Source: Rhodospirillaceae bacterium
Lineage (GTDB): Bacteria > Pseudomonadota > Alphaproteobacteria > SHVZ01
Direction: 5' to 3'
Assembly (NCBI GenBank): GCA_016792585.1
Contig: JAEULB010000100.1
Coordinates: 1 to 64,000 of the forward strand
Length of the DNA: 64,000 nt
In this document: piece by piece, positions 1 to 9,677 of the stretch
How the letters are laid out: every line of letters starts with the position of its first letter
Numbering within the stretch: position 1 is the first letter of the stretch
Translations under genes and position numbers: made by a program
Notes under the pieces: model-generated
Told to the model about the DNA's origin: nothing
The model's database searches: none
The model's input: only the letters and a program-made list of their open reading frames with translations

Positions 1-1325
<1,325 letters not shown>

Positions 1326-1354
1326 GCGCTACCGCGCCGGCTCGGCGCGGCCCC

Positions 1355-1807
1355 TTAGGCGCGGTGGTAAGGGTGCCCGGCCCAGATCCGTTCGGCCCGG
1401 TAAAGCTGCTCGGCCAGGAGGCCGCGGACCAGCATGTGCGGCCAGGTCATGGCGCTTAAGGACAGCAGCAGGCGCGCGCGCTCGCGGAGAGTATCGGCGA
1501 GGCCGTCGGCCCCGCCGATGACGAAAGCGACATCGGCCGTTCCCTCGTCGCGCCATCGGGCGAGGGTCTTGGCGAAGACTTCGGAGGTGAGGGACTTGCC
1601 GCGCTCGTCGAGCGCGACCAGGACGGAACCGTCGGGAACGGATTTGAGGAGGAGCTCGGCTTCCCGGTCCTTAAGGCCGGGACCGGCCTTCTTCGACTCC
1701 ACCTCGACGAGGCGGATCTGCGTCGTCAGCCGGCCGGAGAACTCCTGCCACAGCACGAGTTCAGGCCCGGCGCGGGCGCGCCCGACGGCGACGACGTGAA
1801 ATCGCAC
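1355..1807 (-). CDS. rlmH: 23S rRNA pseudouridine-1915 N3-methyltransferase
   Basis: SPOUT-class methyltransferase that modifies pseudouridine 1915 in helix 69 of 23S rRNA using SAM. The protein is 150 aa, close to the usual ~155. It shows the family hallmarks LDERGK (mid-protein), the SAM-loop FVIGGADG and the C-terminal YRAERIWAGHPYHR. It lies 7 bases downstream of rsfS, the common pairing in Alphaproteobacteria, and ends the housekeeping run before the separate ahcY promoter. Confidence 0.96.
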   Translation of the reverse strand: MRFHVVAVGRARAGPELVLWQEFSGRLTTQIRLVEVESKKAGPGLKDREAELLLKSVPDGSVLVALDERGKSLTSEVFAKTLARWRDEGTADVAFVIGGADGLADTLRERARLLLSLSAMTWPHMLVRGLLAEQLYRAERIWAGHPYHRA

Positions 1808-1814
1808 GTCTAGA

Positions 1815-2156
1815 TCATGCTGTCGCGGCTAAGCCCGCAGCCGGCGGCACGTCCATCCCCCACATCTTCTCGAGGGCGTACTGCTTCCTGATCTCCGGGC
1901 GGAACAAATGGACGATGACGTCGCCGCCATCGATCAGCACCCAGTCGCCGAGCGACTTGCCCTCGACCCGCACCTTGGGCGAGCCGGCGGCCTTCATCTG
2001 CTCTTCGAGGTGCTGCGTCATCGCGCCCAGGTGCCGGGCGTTCCGGCCGGAGGCGATGACCATGTAGTCGGCGTAGGCAGCTTTGCCGTTGAGGTCGATG
2101 ACGATCGGCTCCATCGCCTGGTCGTCGTCGAGAACCGTCTCGACCGCCTTGAGCAT
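1815..2156 (-). CDS. rsfS: Ribosomal silencing factor RsfS
   Basis: RsfS binds ribosomal protein uL14 and blocks subunit joining during nutrient stress. The 113-aa product from the ATG at 2156 contains the family core (VIDLNGKAAYADYMVIASGR, then GDWVLIDGGDVIVHLF). The ATG has no good ribosome site. Thirteen codons upstream in frame, an ATA codon at 2193-2195 is preceded by GGAGGA at 7 bases and would add ARRKKALTATEQ, which looks like the usual N-terminus. Either translation begins at AUA or the base is an error. The gene lies between nadD and rlmH. Confidence 0.93.
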   Translation of the reverse strand: MLKAVETVLDDDQAMEPIVIDLNGKAAYADYMVIASGRNARHLGAMTQHLEEQMKAAGSPKVRVEGKSLGDWVLIDGGDVIVHLFRPEIRKQYALEKMWGMDVPPAAGLAATA

Positions 2157-2241
2157 CTGCTCGGTGGCGGTCAGGGCCTTCTTGCGTCGTGCTATGTCAG
2201 AGTCCTCCGTCGCATGACCGAGGCCGATCTGACTGCCTTTG

Positions 2242-2859
2242 CTAGGTTCGTCGTGACCCCCGGTCGTTGAACGCCCGCCCCTTCTTCTTCCCCTTCGCGC
2301 GTATCGCCGTGGCGGACGCAGTGTGAAGGGGCGTCGGAAGGAACGCCCAGGCCGGTGGGGCTTTCGAGGCCATGCGTCTCGCCCTGCCCGGGGTTACCCG
2401 GAAGCGGCGGAACCGCCTGGCGGCCTTACCGGCCAACGCCCGCATAACATAAGAACCCCGTGCGAACACCGCAATGGCAGTCAGGTGAAAGATCCGTGAC
2501 CACTGTCGCCAGCGGACGACCTGAGCCAGGTTGTCGGCGCCCATCAGCCAGACGAAGCTTGTTGCCGGGAAATGCCGGCGGAGTGCGGCCAGCGTGTCGA
2601 CCGTGTAGCGGGTGCCGAGCCGGGCCTCGATCGCGCTGACCCTGACCCGGGGATGGGCACGGGCGACCTCGTGGGCGGCACGCAACCGCTCGAAGAGCGG
2701 CGCCATGCCCTCGACCGGCTTCAGCGGGTTCTGCGGCGAGACCAGCCACCAGACGTAATCGAGGCCGAGGCGCTGGAGCGCCAGCTTGCTGATGTGAAGA
2801 TGCCCCGCATGCGCCGGGTTGAACGAGCCGCCGAGGAGCCCGATCCGGAGCCGGCGCAT
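2242..2859 (-). CDS. nadD: Nicotinate-nucleotide adenylyltransferase
   Basis: Adenylates nicotinate mononucleotide to deamido-NAD in NAD biosynthesis. The 205-aa protein begins [20 protein letters not shown], containing the nucleotidyltransferase GGSFNPxHxGH motif, with WLMGADN mid-protein and the C-terminal SATAIR motif. The ATG overlaps the proA stop codon by one base (TGATG), which fixes the start and implies translational coupling. A long open frame continues upstream of this ATG through proA but is out of frame with it and non-coding there. The last ~25 residues are very basic. Confidence 0.95.
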   Translation of the reverse strand: MRRLRIGLLGGSFNPAHAGHLHISKLALQRLGLDYVWWLVSPQNPLKPVEGMAPLFERLRAAHEVARAHPRVRVSAIEARLGTRYTVDTLAALRRHFPATSFVWLMGADNLAQVVRWRQWSRIFHLTAIAVFARGSYVMRALAGKAARRFRRFRVTPGRARRMASKAPPAWAFLPTPLHTASATAIRAKGKKKGRAFNDRGSRRT

Positions 2860-4139
2860 CAGGGCCTGGTGTGCCCTGAGCCGCGCACGACATATTTCCA
2901 GCTCGTCAGGTGCTCGGTGCCGACGGGGCCTCGGGCATGCAGCTTGCCGGTCGAGATGCCGATCTCGGCGCCGAATCCGAACTCGCCGCCGTCGGCGAAC
3001 TGGGTGGAGGCGTTCCACAGTACGATCGCCGAGTCGACCTGGGACAGGAAACGCTCGGCCGCAGCCTCGTCGGCCGTCACGATCGCGTCCGTGTGCTGGG
3101 AGCCGTAGCGGCGTATGTGCTCGATCGCCTCCTCGACGCCGCCGACGACGCGGACCGAGATGATCGCGTCCAGATACTCGGTCGACCAGTCGCCCTCGCT
3201 CGCCGGCTTGGCGCGCGGATCGAGCGCCCGGGTCTCGGCGCATCCCCTTACCTCGCAGCCTGCGGCGATCAGGTCGTCGAGGATCGGCTTCAGGTGCGTT
3301 GCCGCGCAACGGCGATCGATGAGCAATGTTTCGGTCGCGCCGCAGACGCCGGTCCGGCGCATCTTGGCGTTCAGCGTCACCTGCCGCGCCATCGCGAGAT
3401 CGGCCGCGCCGTCGACATAGGTGTGGCAGAGCCCGTCCAGATGCGCGATCACCGGCACGCGGCTTTCCTGCTGCACGCGGGCGATCAGCGACTTGCCGCC
3501 TCTGGGCACGATCACGTCGATGACGCCGGAAGCCGCCAGCATGTGGCCGACCGCGGCTCGATCCCTGGTCGGTACGAGCTGGATCGCCGCTTCCGGCAAG
3601 CCCGCGGCGCGCAGCCCCTCGGCGAGGCAGGCGGCGATCGCGGTCGAGGAGTGGAAGCTCTCGGAGCCGGCACGTAGGATCGCGGCGTTGCCCGACTTGA
3701 GGCAGAGCGCGCCGGCATCCGCGGTCACGTTCGGCCGCGACTCGAAGACGATGCCGATCACGCCCAGCGGCACGCGCACGCGGGCGAAGCGGAGCCCGTT
3801 CGGCTGGGTCCATTCCTTGTCGGCGCGGCCGATCGGATCGGGCAGCGCGGCCACGTCCTCGACGCTCTTCGCGATGCTTTCGATGCGCTTCGCATCGAGC
3901 GCCAGCCGGTCGAGGAAGGCCGGGGTGGCGCCGCCGGCTTTCGCCTCGGCGACGTCCTTGGCGTTGGCATCGAGGATCTTCGACGATGCGTCACGGATCG
4001 CGGCGGCGGCGGCGACCAGCGCACGGTTCTTGGCTTCCGACGAGGCGAGGGCGAGGATCGCGACCGCCGCACGTGCGTCGCGGCCGAGGCGCTGCATGGT
4101 CTCGGCGACGTCGTCGCGCTCGCTGCGTTTGGCGGTCAC
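2859..4139 (-). CDS. proA: Gamma-glutamyl phosphate reductase (glutamate-5-semialdehyde dehydrogenase)
   Basis: NADPH-dependent reduction of glutamyl-5-phosphate, the second step of proline synthesis. The 426-aa protein has the aldehyde-dehydrogenase fold with the catalytic cysteine in [13 protein letters not shown] and the segment [20 protein letters not shown]. The start chosen is GTG at 4139 ([10 protein letters not shown]), which overlaps the proB stop in a 4-base GTGA. The next ATG, 15 codons later, is possible but lacks this coupling. The kinase partner proB lies immediately upstream. Confidence 0.95.
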   Translation of the reverse strand: MTAKRSERDDVAETMQRLGRDARAAVAILALASSEAKNRALVAAAAAIRDASSKILDANAKDVAEAKAGGATPAFLDRLALDAKRIESIAKSVEDVAALPDPIGRADKEWTQPNGLRFARVRVPLGVIGIVFESRPNVTADAGALCLKSGNAAILRAGSESFHSSTAIAACLAEGLRAAGLPEAAIQLVPTRDRAAVGHMLAASGVIDVIVPRGGKSLIARVQQESRVPVIAHLDGLCHTYVDGAADLAMARQVTLNAKMRRTGVCGATETLLIDRRCAATHLKPILDDLIAAGCEVRGCAETRALDPRAKPASEGDWSTEYLDAIISVRVVGGVEEAIEHIRRYGSQHTDAIVTADEAAAERFLSQVDSAIVLWNASTQFADGGEFGFGAEIGISTGKLHARGPVGTEHLTSWKYVVRGSGHTRP

Positions 4140-5257
4140 GCCTGCTCCAGCACCATGTCGTCGCGATGGATCATCTCGTCGCGTCCACGGTATCCGAGGA
4201 TGGTCTCGATGTCGCCGCTCTTGTGCCCCTTGATCCGCTTCGCATCGGCGGCCGAGTAGGCGGAGAGGCCGCGCGCCAGCACCGTGCCGTCGGCATCGCG
4301 CACCTCGATCGGATCGCCCCGCTCGAAGCGGCCGCCGATCTCGACGATGCCGGCCGGCAAGAGGCTCTTGCCGCGGCCGAGCGCGCGGGCGGCCCCGGCA
4401 TCGACCTTGACCCAGCCGACCGGCTTCACCGATCCGGCGATCCAGCGCTTGCGCGCCGTCTTCGGCTGGGTGTCGGGCTTGAACCAGGTACACCTGGCGC
4501 CGTCGGCCAGCGCCGCCAGCGGATGCATGATCTTGCCGTTGGCGATCGCCATCCGGCAGCCGGCGCCCTGCGCGATCTTGGCCGCGGCGATCTTGGTCAC
4601 CATGCCGCCCGAGGAGTATCCCGGCGGCGCCTCGCCGGCCATGCCTTCGATCTCGCCGTTGACGCGGCCGACCTCGGCGATGTGCGCGGCCTCCTTGTCC
4701 TTGCGCGGATCGGCGGTGTAGAGCCCGTCGATGTCGGAGAGCAGCACCAGCGTGTCGGCCGAGATCATCTGCGCCACGCGGGCGGCGAGGCGGTCGTTGT
4801 CGCCGAAGCGGATCTCCGAGGTGGCGACCGTGTCGTTCTCGTTGATCACCGGCACGGCCCCGAGAGAGAGCAGCGTCGCGATGGTCGCGCGCGCGTTGAG
4901 GTGCCGGCGGCGTTCCTCGGTGTCTTCCAGCGTCACCAATACCTGCGCGCAGGTGATCTGGTGGCGGGCGAGCGCCTCCTGCCAGGCATGCGCCAGCCGG
5001 ATCTGCCCGGTCGCGGCGGCTGCCTGCTTCTGCTCGAGAGCCAGGGCGCCCGAAGGCAGCCTGAGATGCCGCCTGCCCAGCGCGATCGCGCCGGAGGAGA
5101 CGATCACCAGCTCGACGCCCTCGGCCTTGAGCCGGGCCAGGTCCTCGGCCAGGGCTTCGAGCCAGGCGCGCTTCAGCGTGCCGGACTCCTGCTCCACCAG
5201 AAGCGCCGAGCCGATCTTGACGACGAGGCGCTTCGAGGTGGCGAGCGACCTGCTCAC
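4136..5257 (-). CDS. proB: Glutamate 5-kinase
   Basis: Phosphorylates glutamate on the gamma-carboxylate, the committed step of proline synthesis, and is usually feedback-inhibited by proline. The 373-aa protein has an N-terminal amino-acid-kinase domain ([40 protein letters not shown]) and a C-terminal PUA domain (about residues 280-365). It overlaps obgE by four bases upstream and proA by four bases downstream, so all three are co-translated. ObgE-ProB-ProA is a standard alphaproteobacterial order. Confidence 0.97.
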   Translation of the reverse strand: MSRSLATSKRLVVKIGSALLVEQESGTLKRAWLEALAEDLARLKAEGVELVIVSSGAIALGRRHLRLPSGALALEQKQAAAATGQIRLAHAWQEALARHQITCAQVLVTLEDTEERRRHLNARATIATLLSLGAVPVINENDTVATSEIRFGDNDRLAARVAQMISADTLVLLSDIDGLYTADPRKDKEAAHIAEVGRVNGEIEGMAGEAPPGYSSGGMVTKIAAAKIAQGAGCRMAIANGKIMHPLAALADGARCTWFKPDTQPKTARKRWIAGSVKPVGWVKVDAGAARALGRGKSLLPAGIVEIGGRFERGDPIEVRDADGTVLARGLSAYSAADAKRIKGHKSGDIETILGYRGRDEMIHRDDMVLEQA

Positions 5258-6300
5258 GCCGCGTCCTCCTCCTCGGGTGCGGCGCGCTTCGCCGCGATCT
5301 CGGTCCAGAGGGCTTCCAGCACCGCGTCGACGCCGATGCCGGCGGCACCCGACAGCGCGAGCACCTTGACCTTGGCGCCCTTGCGCCGGGCCGAACGCTT
5401 GAGCGCCGCGAGCTTCTCCTTGATCGCGTCCTCGTCGAGCGCGTCGATCTTGTTCAAGCCGACGATCTCCGGTTTCTCGGCGAGGCCCGCGCCGTAGGCC
5501 TTCAGCTCCTTCCGGATCAGCTTGTAGGCCGCGACCGGATCTTCCTGCGTGCCGTCGATGAGGTGCAGCACGACGTTGCAGCGCTCGACGTGGCCAAGGA
5601 AGCGATCGCCGAGGCCGGCACCTTCATGCGCGCCTTCGATCAGGCCCGGAAGATCGGCGACCACGAACTCGCGCGCGTCCTTGTCGCCGCCGAGGCGGAC
5701 GACGCCGAGCTGGGGCTTCAGCGTCGTGAACGGATAGTCGGCGATCTTCGGCCGGGCGCGGCTGACCGCGGCGAGGAAGGTCGACTTGCCGGCATTCGGC
5801 AGCCCGACGAGACCTGCATCGGCGATCAGCTTGAGGCGCAGCCACACCCAGCGCTCCTCGCCGGGCCAGCCCTGGTCGAAGCGGCGCGGCGCGCGGTTGG
5901 TCGAGGACTTGTAGTGGAGGTTGCCGAAGCCGCCGTCGCCGCCCTTGAGCAGGCGCTGGCGCTGGCCCGGCTTGATCATGTCGAGCAGCACCTCGCCCGA
6001 CTCGTCGTCGATCACCTGGGTTCCGGCCGGAACCTTGAGGACGACGTCCTCGCCATCGGCACCGGTCTTCTGCCGGCCCTCGCCGTGATTGCCCTTCCGG
6101 GCCTTGAAATGCTGCTGGTAGCGGTAGTCGATCAGCGTGTTGAGGCCGTCGACGCATTCGAAGACGATGTCGCCGCCGCGGCCGCCGTCGCCGCCGTCAG
6201 GGCCGCCGTACTCGATGAACTTCTCGCGCCGGAACGAGCAGGCGCCGGCGCCGCCGTCGCCGCTCCTCAGGTACACCTTGGCTTCGTCGAGAAACTTCAT
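5254..6300 (-). CDS. obgE: GTPase ObgE/CgtA
   Basis: Ribosome-associated GTPase needed for 50S assembly and linked to ppGpp signalling and growth control. The 348-aa protein has the glycine-rich Obg fold (residues 1-158, with [10 protein letters not shown]), then the G domain: G1 [10 protein letters not shown]3 [17 protein letters not shown]4 LNKID. There is no long acidic tail beyond a short Glu-rich end. It follows rplU-rpmA as in most bacteria, but a strong hairpin in the 93-base gap separates it from rpmA. Confidence 0.97.
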   Translation of the reverse strand: MKFLDEAKVYLRSGDGGAGACSFRREKFIEYGGPDGGDGGRGGDIVFECVDGLNTLIDYRYQQHFKARKGNHGEGRQKTGADGEDVVLKVPAGTQVIDDESGEVLLDMIKPGQRQRLLKGGDGGFGNLHYKSSTNRAPRRFDQGWPGEERWVWLRLKLIADAGLVGLPNAGKSTFLAAVSRARPKIADYPFTTLKPQLGVVRLGGDKDAREFVVADLPGLIEGAHEGAGLGDRFLGHVERCNVVLHLIDGTQEDPVAAYKLIRKELKAYGAGLAEKPEIVGLNKIDALDEDAIKEKLAALKRSARRKGAKVKVLALSGAAGIGVDAVLEALWTEIAAKRAAPEEEDAA

Positions 6301-6339
6301 CGGAAAGCACGCCCTCGGAAAACACGCCCTGAAATGCGA

Positions 6340-6367
6340 ACGGGGGAATGGCGAACCATTCCCCCGT
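6340..6367 (-). terminator. UUCG-capped hairpin between rpmA and obgE
   Basis: An 11-bp perfect stem (CGGGGGAATGG with CCATTCCCCCG) closed by a TTCG tetraloop on the minus strand, the read-through direction from rpmA to obgE. It is followed by only a short, broken T tract. It may be a partial terminator that lowers obgE expression relative to L21/L27, or an RNA-processing or stability element. Stem and loop are directly visible; the role is inferred. Confidence 0.65.
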
Positions 6368-6393
6368 CGAATTCAAGGAATGGTCCGGTCGGG

Positions 6394-6654
6394 TCAGGCG
6401 CTCGGCGGCACCACGGAGATGTAGGTGCGGCCCTTGGCCTTCTCCTCGAACTTCACGTGACCGTCGGCGAGCGCGAACAGCGTGTGGTCGCGGCCCATGC
6501 CGACATTGGTGCCCGGGTGGTAGGTGGTGCCGCGCTGGCGGACCAGGATGTTGCCGCCGACGACGGCCTCGCCACCGAACTTCTTCACGCCGAGGCGGCG
6601 GCCTTCGGAGTCGCGACCGTTGCGCGAGCTGCCGCCTGCTTTCTTGTGTGCCAT
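6394..6654 (-). CDS. rpmA: 50S ribosomal protein L27
   Basis: Ribosomal protein bL27, whose N-terminal tail reaches the peptidyl-transferase centre. The 86-aa product begins [16 protein letters not shown] and includes the conserved [11 protein letters not shown] and [16 protein letters not shown]. The N-terminus carries no cleavable Firmicutes-type extension. It lies 14 bases downstream of rplU in the same transcript. Confidence 0.98.
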   Translation of the reverse strand: MAHKKAGGSSRNGRDSEGRRLGVKKFGGEAVVGGNILVRQRGTTYHPGTNVGMGRDHTLFALADGHVKFEEKAKGRTYISVVPPSA

Positions 6655-6668
6655 GTGTCTCTAGCTCC

Positions 6669-6983
6669 TTAGGCGGCGACGATGTCGGTGATCTTGACCA
6701 CCGTCAGGTCCTGACGGTGACCGTTCTTGCGGCGCGAGTTCTTGCGGCGGCGCTTCTTGAAGACGATCAGCTTCTCGCCACGGGTCTGCTTGACCACCTC
6801 GGCGACGACCTTGGCACCGGCGACGACCGGCTTGCCGACCTTCACGTCGGCGCCCGCGCCGACCGCGAGCACCTGGTCGAACTCGACCTTGGCGCCGGCA
6901 GCACCCTCGAGCTTCTCGATGGTGAGGGTCTCGTCCTTGGCGACCTTGTACTGCTTGCCGCCGGTCTTGATCACTGCGTACAT
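6669..6983 (-). CDS. rplU: 50S ribosomal protein L21
   Basis: Ribosomal protein bL21, a 23S rRNA-binding assembly protein. It is 104 aa from the ATG at 6983 ([14 protein letters not shown]), with the conserved basic block [17 protein letters not shown] near the C-terminus. The frame stays open about 85 codons upstream, but that part crosses the promoter and tRNA gene and is not coding. It is the first gene of the L21-L27-obgE-proBA-nadD-rsfS-rlmH run. Confidence 0.98.
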   Translation of the reverse strand: MYAVIKTGGKQYKVAKDETLTIEKLEGAAGAKVEFDQVLAVGAGADVKVGKPVVAGAKVVAEVVKQTRGEKLIVFKKRRRKNSRRKNGHRQDLTVVKITDIVAA

Positions 6984-7068
6984 GAGCTTCGTCCTGCCTG
7001 GGCCGGGGCCGATGCCCCACGCCAATAACTCTCCGCTCGCGGACGGACCCCGCCCGCGCGGCCGGCGG

Positions 7069-7096
7069 ATAATAGCGACGGCCGCTCTCAAGTCAA
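7069..7096 (-). promoter_or_regulatory. Sigma-70 promoter of the rplU operon
   Basis: On the minus strand TTGACT (7091-7096) and TATTAT (7069-7074) are separated by 16 bases, a near-consensus housekeeping promoter. The -10 lies about 85 bases upstream of the rplU start, leaving a GC-rich leader that could carry L21-related control. No other promoter of this quality was seen before rlmH. Confidence 0.75.
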
Positions 7097-7157
7097 CGAC
7101 AGCCACCGGGAGCCCGTAAGGCACTGAATTGACTTGTATTTCAGCGCCTAGGGGTGG

Positions 7158-7247
<90 letters not shown>

Positions 7248-7372
7248 GTCGGGAGCGGCGGTTTACCCCGTCCTAAGACCCCGAAGCAAGGTGTACTTGG
7301 GAGCAGGCGGCGGAATTTCGGCCGTTTCCCCTCGTGCCGCGACAGGCCCGGGCTTCGACCTATGATCGCTTC

Positions 7373-8593
7373 ATGACCGACACGTCGCTTTCGCCCCAGG
7401 GCACCCTCGTTCCGTGGGGCGACCTGCGCATGGCGTCGTCCGGCCGGCTTGGCCAGGCGCTGACCTTCGCCGATCTCCGCCTGATGGCGAAGGCGCGGCT
7501 GCCGAAGCCGATCTTCGACTATGTCGACGGCGGCGGCGAAAGCGAGCTCACGCTGGAGTGGAACCGGAGCGCGTTCGACGAGCTCGCCTTCCGGCCGCGC
7601 ACCGTGGCGGCGATCGCCGACCGGTCGACGGCGACCTCGTTCTTCGGCCGCGGCAGCGCGGCGCCGTTCGGGATCTGCCCGATGGGGGGCTTGGGCATGC
7701 TGTGGCCGAAGGCCGACCTCATCAACGCCCGCCTCGCCGCCCGCGCCGGCATCCCTTTCGTGCTGGCGAGCGGCGCCGGCTCGTCGATCGAGGAGGTGGC
7801 GGAAGCCGCGCCCGACGGGCGGCGCTGGTTCCAGCTCTATGTCTTCACCGATCTCGCGCTGAACAAGCGCCTGCTCGGCCGCGCCCAGACGGCGGGCTTC
7901 GAAGCCCTGGTCGTCACCACCGACACCCAGATCAATCCCAAGCGCATCCGCGACATCCGCAACGGCTTCGCGCTGCCGATGAAGCTGACACCGAAGAACG
8001 TGCTCGAGTTCGCGAGCCGGCCACGCTGGCTCTGGAACATCGCCCGCGATCCCCGGTCGGCGCTGATGGGCAACCTGGTGCAGGAGCTGGGCGCCGATCC
8101 GTCGGCCCGCAACGCCTTCGACTTCTTCCGCGCCAACCGCAAGCGCAGTGTCGGCTGGGAAGACCTGAAGCCGCTCCGCGACGCCTGGCGTGGCCCGATG
8201 CTGCTGAAGGGGATCGTCACGGCCGAGGAGACGGCGAAGGCGCTGGCGCTCGGCGTCGACGGCGTCGTCGTCTCCAATCACGGCGGCCGCAATCTCGACG
8301 GCACTTTGCCGGCGATCGAGGCGTTGCCTGATGTGGTATCCGCGGCCGGCGGGCGGATCCCGGTCTTCCTCGACAGCGGCATCCGGCGCGGCGCCGACAT
8401 CGCCAAGGCGCTGGCCCTGGGTGCGCGCGCCGCGTTCATCGGCCGCCCGGTCGCCTTCGCGTTGGCCGCGTCCGGCGAGGCAGGGGTCGAGCACGTGCTG
8501 GCGATGTTCCACGACGAGGTCGACCGCGTGCTGGGCTTCCTCGGCTGCACGCGGGTCGACCAGCTCGATCCCAGCTACGTCGTGCGGCGGTAA
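7373..8593 (+). CDS. FMN-dependent alpha-hydroxy-acid dehydrogenase (lactate/mandelate dehydrogenase family)
   Basis: Oxidises an L-2-hydroxy acid to the 2-keto acid with FMN; probably cytoplasmic or peripheral to the membrane and passing electrons to the chain. Family segments are FDYVDGGGESE near the N-terminus, the Tyr in WFQLYVF, the catalytic His-Arg segment SNHGGRNLDG and the FMN-phosphate loop DSGIRRGADIAKALALGARA. The start is uncertain: ATG 7373 is used here (406 aa); ATG 7430 would match family N-termini better. The substrate cannot be told from sequence. It converges on the next gene, and its TAA merges into a shared terminator. Confidence 0.88.
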   Translation: MTDTSLSPQGTLVPWGDLRMASSGRLGQALTFADLRLMAKARLPKPIFDYVDGGGESELTLEWNRSAFDELAFRPRTVAAIADRSTATSFFGRGSAAPFGICPMGGLGMLWPKADLINARLAARAGIPFVLASGAGSSIEEVAEAAPDGRRWFQLYVFTDLALNKRLLGRAQTAGFEALVVTTDTQINPKRIRDIRNGFALPMKLTPKNVLEFASRPRWLWNIARDPRSALMGNLVQELGADPSARNAFDFFRANRKRSVGWEDLKPLRDAWRGPMLLKGIVTAEETAKALALGVDGVVVSNHGGRNLDGTLPAIEALPDVVSAAGGRIPVFLDSGIRRGADIAKALALGARAAFIGRPVAFALAASGEAGVEHVLAMFHDEVDRVLGFLGCTRVDQLDPSYVVRR

Positions 8594-8620
8594 AAAGAAG
8601 GCGGCCGATAGGCCGCCTTC
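8592..8620 (-). terminator. Rho-independent terminator for the 84-aa gene, possibly shared by the convergent pair
   Basis: A 10-bp perfect GC-rich stem (GAAGGCGGCC, loop 4, GGCCGCCTTC; 8597-8620) is followed on the minus strand by TTTTT (8592-8596). That makes a textbook terminator for the leftward small gene. On the plus strand there is no T run, so it is only a weak terminator for the dehydrogenase. Confidence 0.88.
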
Positions 8621-8642
8621 GCACAAGAGACGCTTCGCAGCT

Positions 8643-8897
8643 TTACGGCACGACGTAGACCGGACGCTCGCGCACGATTACCCGGCGCGGCCGTTCGCGG
8701 ACGACCACATGGCGATTGCCGTAGCGATCGTAATAGACGTGGCGCACGACCCGCTTCGGCTTCTTGCGGACGACGACGACGCGCTCGGCGACGGGCGCCG
8801 TGCGGATGATGGTGTCGGCCGAGGCCGGCTTGGCCGTGGTGGCGACCGGCACGGCGAGGATGCCGCCGATGGCGAGCGCGAGAATCGTTTTACGCAT
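8643..8897 (-). CDS. Small basic exported protein, unknown function
   Basis: The 84-aa product has a signal peptide (MRKTILALAIGGILAVPVAT, cleavage probably after ASA near residue 27). The mature part is dominated by Val and Arg with repeated RxVxVR/VRERP segments and tyrosines (YYDRYGN). No family was recognised; similar Val/Arg-rich periplasmic proteins are common in Alphaproteobacteria and often unannotated. AGGAGA 7 bases before the ATG is a good ribosome site. An EcfG-like promoter lies about 90 bases upstream and a strong terminator follows, so this is a monocistronic, probably stress-induced gene. Confidence 0.8.
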   Translation of the reverse strand: MRKTILALAIGGILAVPVATTAKPASADTIIRTAPVAERVVVVRKKPKRVVRHVYYDRYGNRHVVVRERPRRVIVRERPVYVVP

Positions 8898-8985
8898 TGC
8901 GAGATCTCCTCATCGCTGCGGCCTCCCATCGGCCGCCGATACCGCGCCCCGCGGAGACGCTTCCGCGAGACGGCGTGCCCGGTCC

Positions 8986-9011
8986 AACGGCCCGGTTTCG
9001 GACGGGGTTCC
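8986..9011 (-). promoter_or_regulatory. EcfG-type general-stress promoter
   Basis: On the minus strand GGAAC (9007-9011) and CGTT (8986-8989) are separated by 17 bases. This matches the GGAAC-N16/17-CGTT consensus of the alphaproteobacterial general-stress sigma factor EcfG. It points at the 84-aa exported protein with a leader of about 80 bases. A second copy with the same spacing precedes the SH3-like protein at 22.36 kb. Confidence 0.65.
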
Positions 9012-9071
9012 GGTCACGGAAAAGCGCGCAGCATTGTCACGCGCAACGGTAGCGGGATGCCGCCCCCCGCG

Positions 9072-9202
9072 TTGAGAGCGGCAGGCGCCGACACCATCTA
9101 TTTGGGTGTCCCCTCCAGTCGCGTCGGTCCGCTCGCGCGGATCGTGCGAAACGCGGGACGACTCCTCGCCCGCTCCGATCCCGGTTGGAGCGGGCTTTTT
9201 TT
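9072..9202 (+). ncRNA. Candidate small RNA ending in an orphan terminator
   Basis: The 376-base stretch 8898-9273 has no plausible gene, yet on the plus strand it holds a strong intrinsic terminator: stem GCCCGCTCC/GGAGCGGGC (9168-9176, 9187-9195) followed by seven T. No plus-strand gene upstream needs it, since the dehydrogenase ended 570 bases earlier. A weak promoter-like TTGAGA at 9072 followed by an AT-rich CATCTATTT would give an RNA of about 95 bases. No known RNA family was recognised. The terminator is certain; the RNA and its 5' end are inferred. Confidence 0.4.
9168..9202 (+). terminator. Intrinsic terminator in a gene-free gap
   Basis: A 9-bp GC-rich stem with a 10-base loop is followed immediately by TTTTTTT. 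It lies 70 bases before the receiver-protein gene on the same strand, so it insulates that gene or ends a short RNA. Confidence 0.85.
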
Positions 9203-9273
9203 GTGCCCACTTTTTGCTTCCGAGGCGGAGCCGTGCGAAGCTCGCTCACTCGCATAAACCGAGGCGAAGGCGC

Positions 9274-9651
9274 ATGGCGAAGATCCTGGTCATCGACGAT
9301 GACAGGCCGACCTGCACCGTGCTGGGGCTGGTGCTGAGTGGCGCCGGTCATGAGGTCGCCCTGTTCGAGAGCGGCAAGCTGGCCATCGAGAGCGTCGACG
9401 GCGGCGCCACGTTCGATCTCGTGGTCACCGACATCCTGATGCCGGAGATGGACGGTATCGAGGTGATCAAGCGGCTCAGGGCGCATGGCGCGCCGCCGCT
9501 GATCCTAGCCGTCTCCGGCGCCACGGTGAACGCGGGCGTCGACGTGCTGAAGGCGGCGCTCAACCTCGGCGCCGAAGGGGCGCTCCGCAAGCCCTTCACC
9601 AACGAGGCCTTCCTCGCGACCATCGCCGAGATCCTCAGCCGGCGAGGCTGA
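9274..9651 (+). CDS. Single-domain response regulator (CheY-like receiver)
   Basis: The 125-aa product is a stand-alone REC domain: acidic pair IDDD at residues 7-10, phospho-acceptor Asp in VVTDILMPEMDG, the Ser switch in AVSGA and the Lys in LRKPF. There is no output domain, so it should act by protein contact or as a phosphorelay intermediate. Start ATG 9274 has a GAGGCGAAGG ribosome site. No kinase gene is adjacent; its partner is unknown. Confidence 0.9.
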   Translation: MAKILVIDDDRPTCTVLGLVLSGAGHEVALFESGKLAIESVDGGATFDLVVTDILMPEMDGIEVIKRLRAHGAPPLILAVSGATVNAGVDVLKAALNLGAEGALRKPFTNEAFLATIAEILSRRG

Positions 9652-9677
9652 TCGCCCGCCTTCGGTGTTTTGTCGCC

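Noticed and set aside
2859-5348. Apparent 829-residue extension of ProA through proB
   Set aside because: The upstream portion is out of frame with proB and lacks domain similarity. The GTG at 4139 overlaps the proB stop and gives a normal ProA length.
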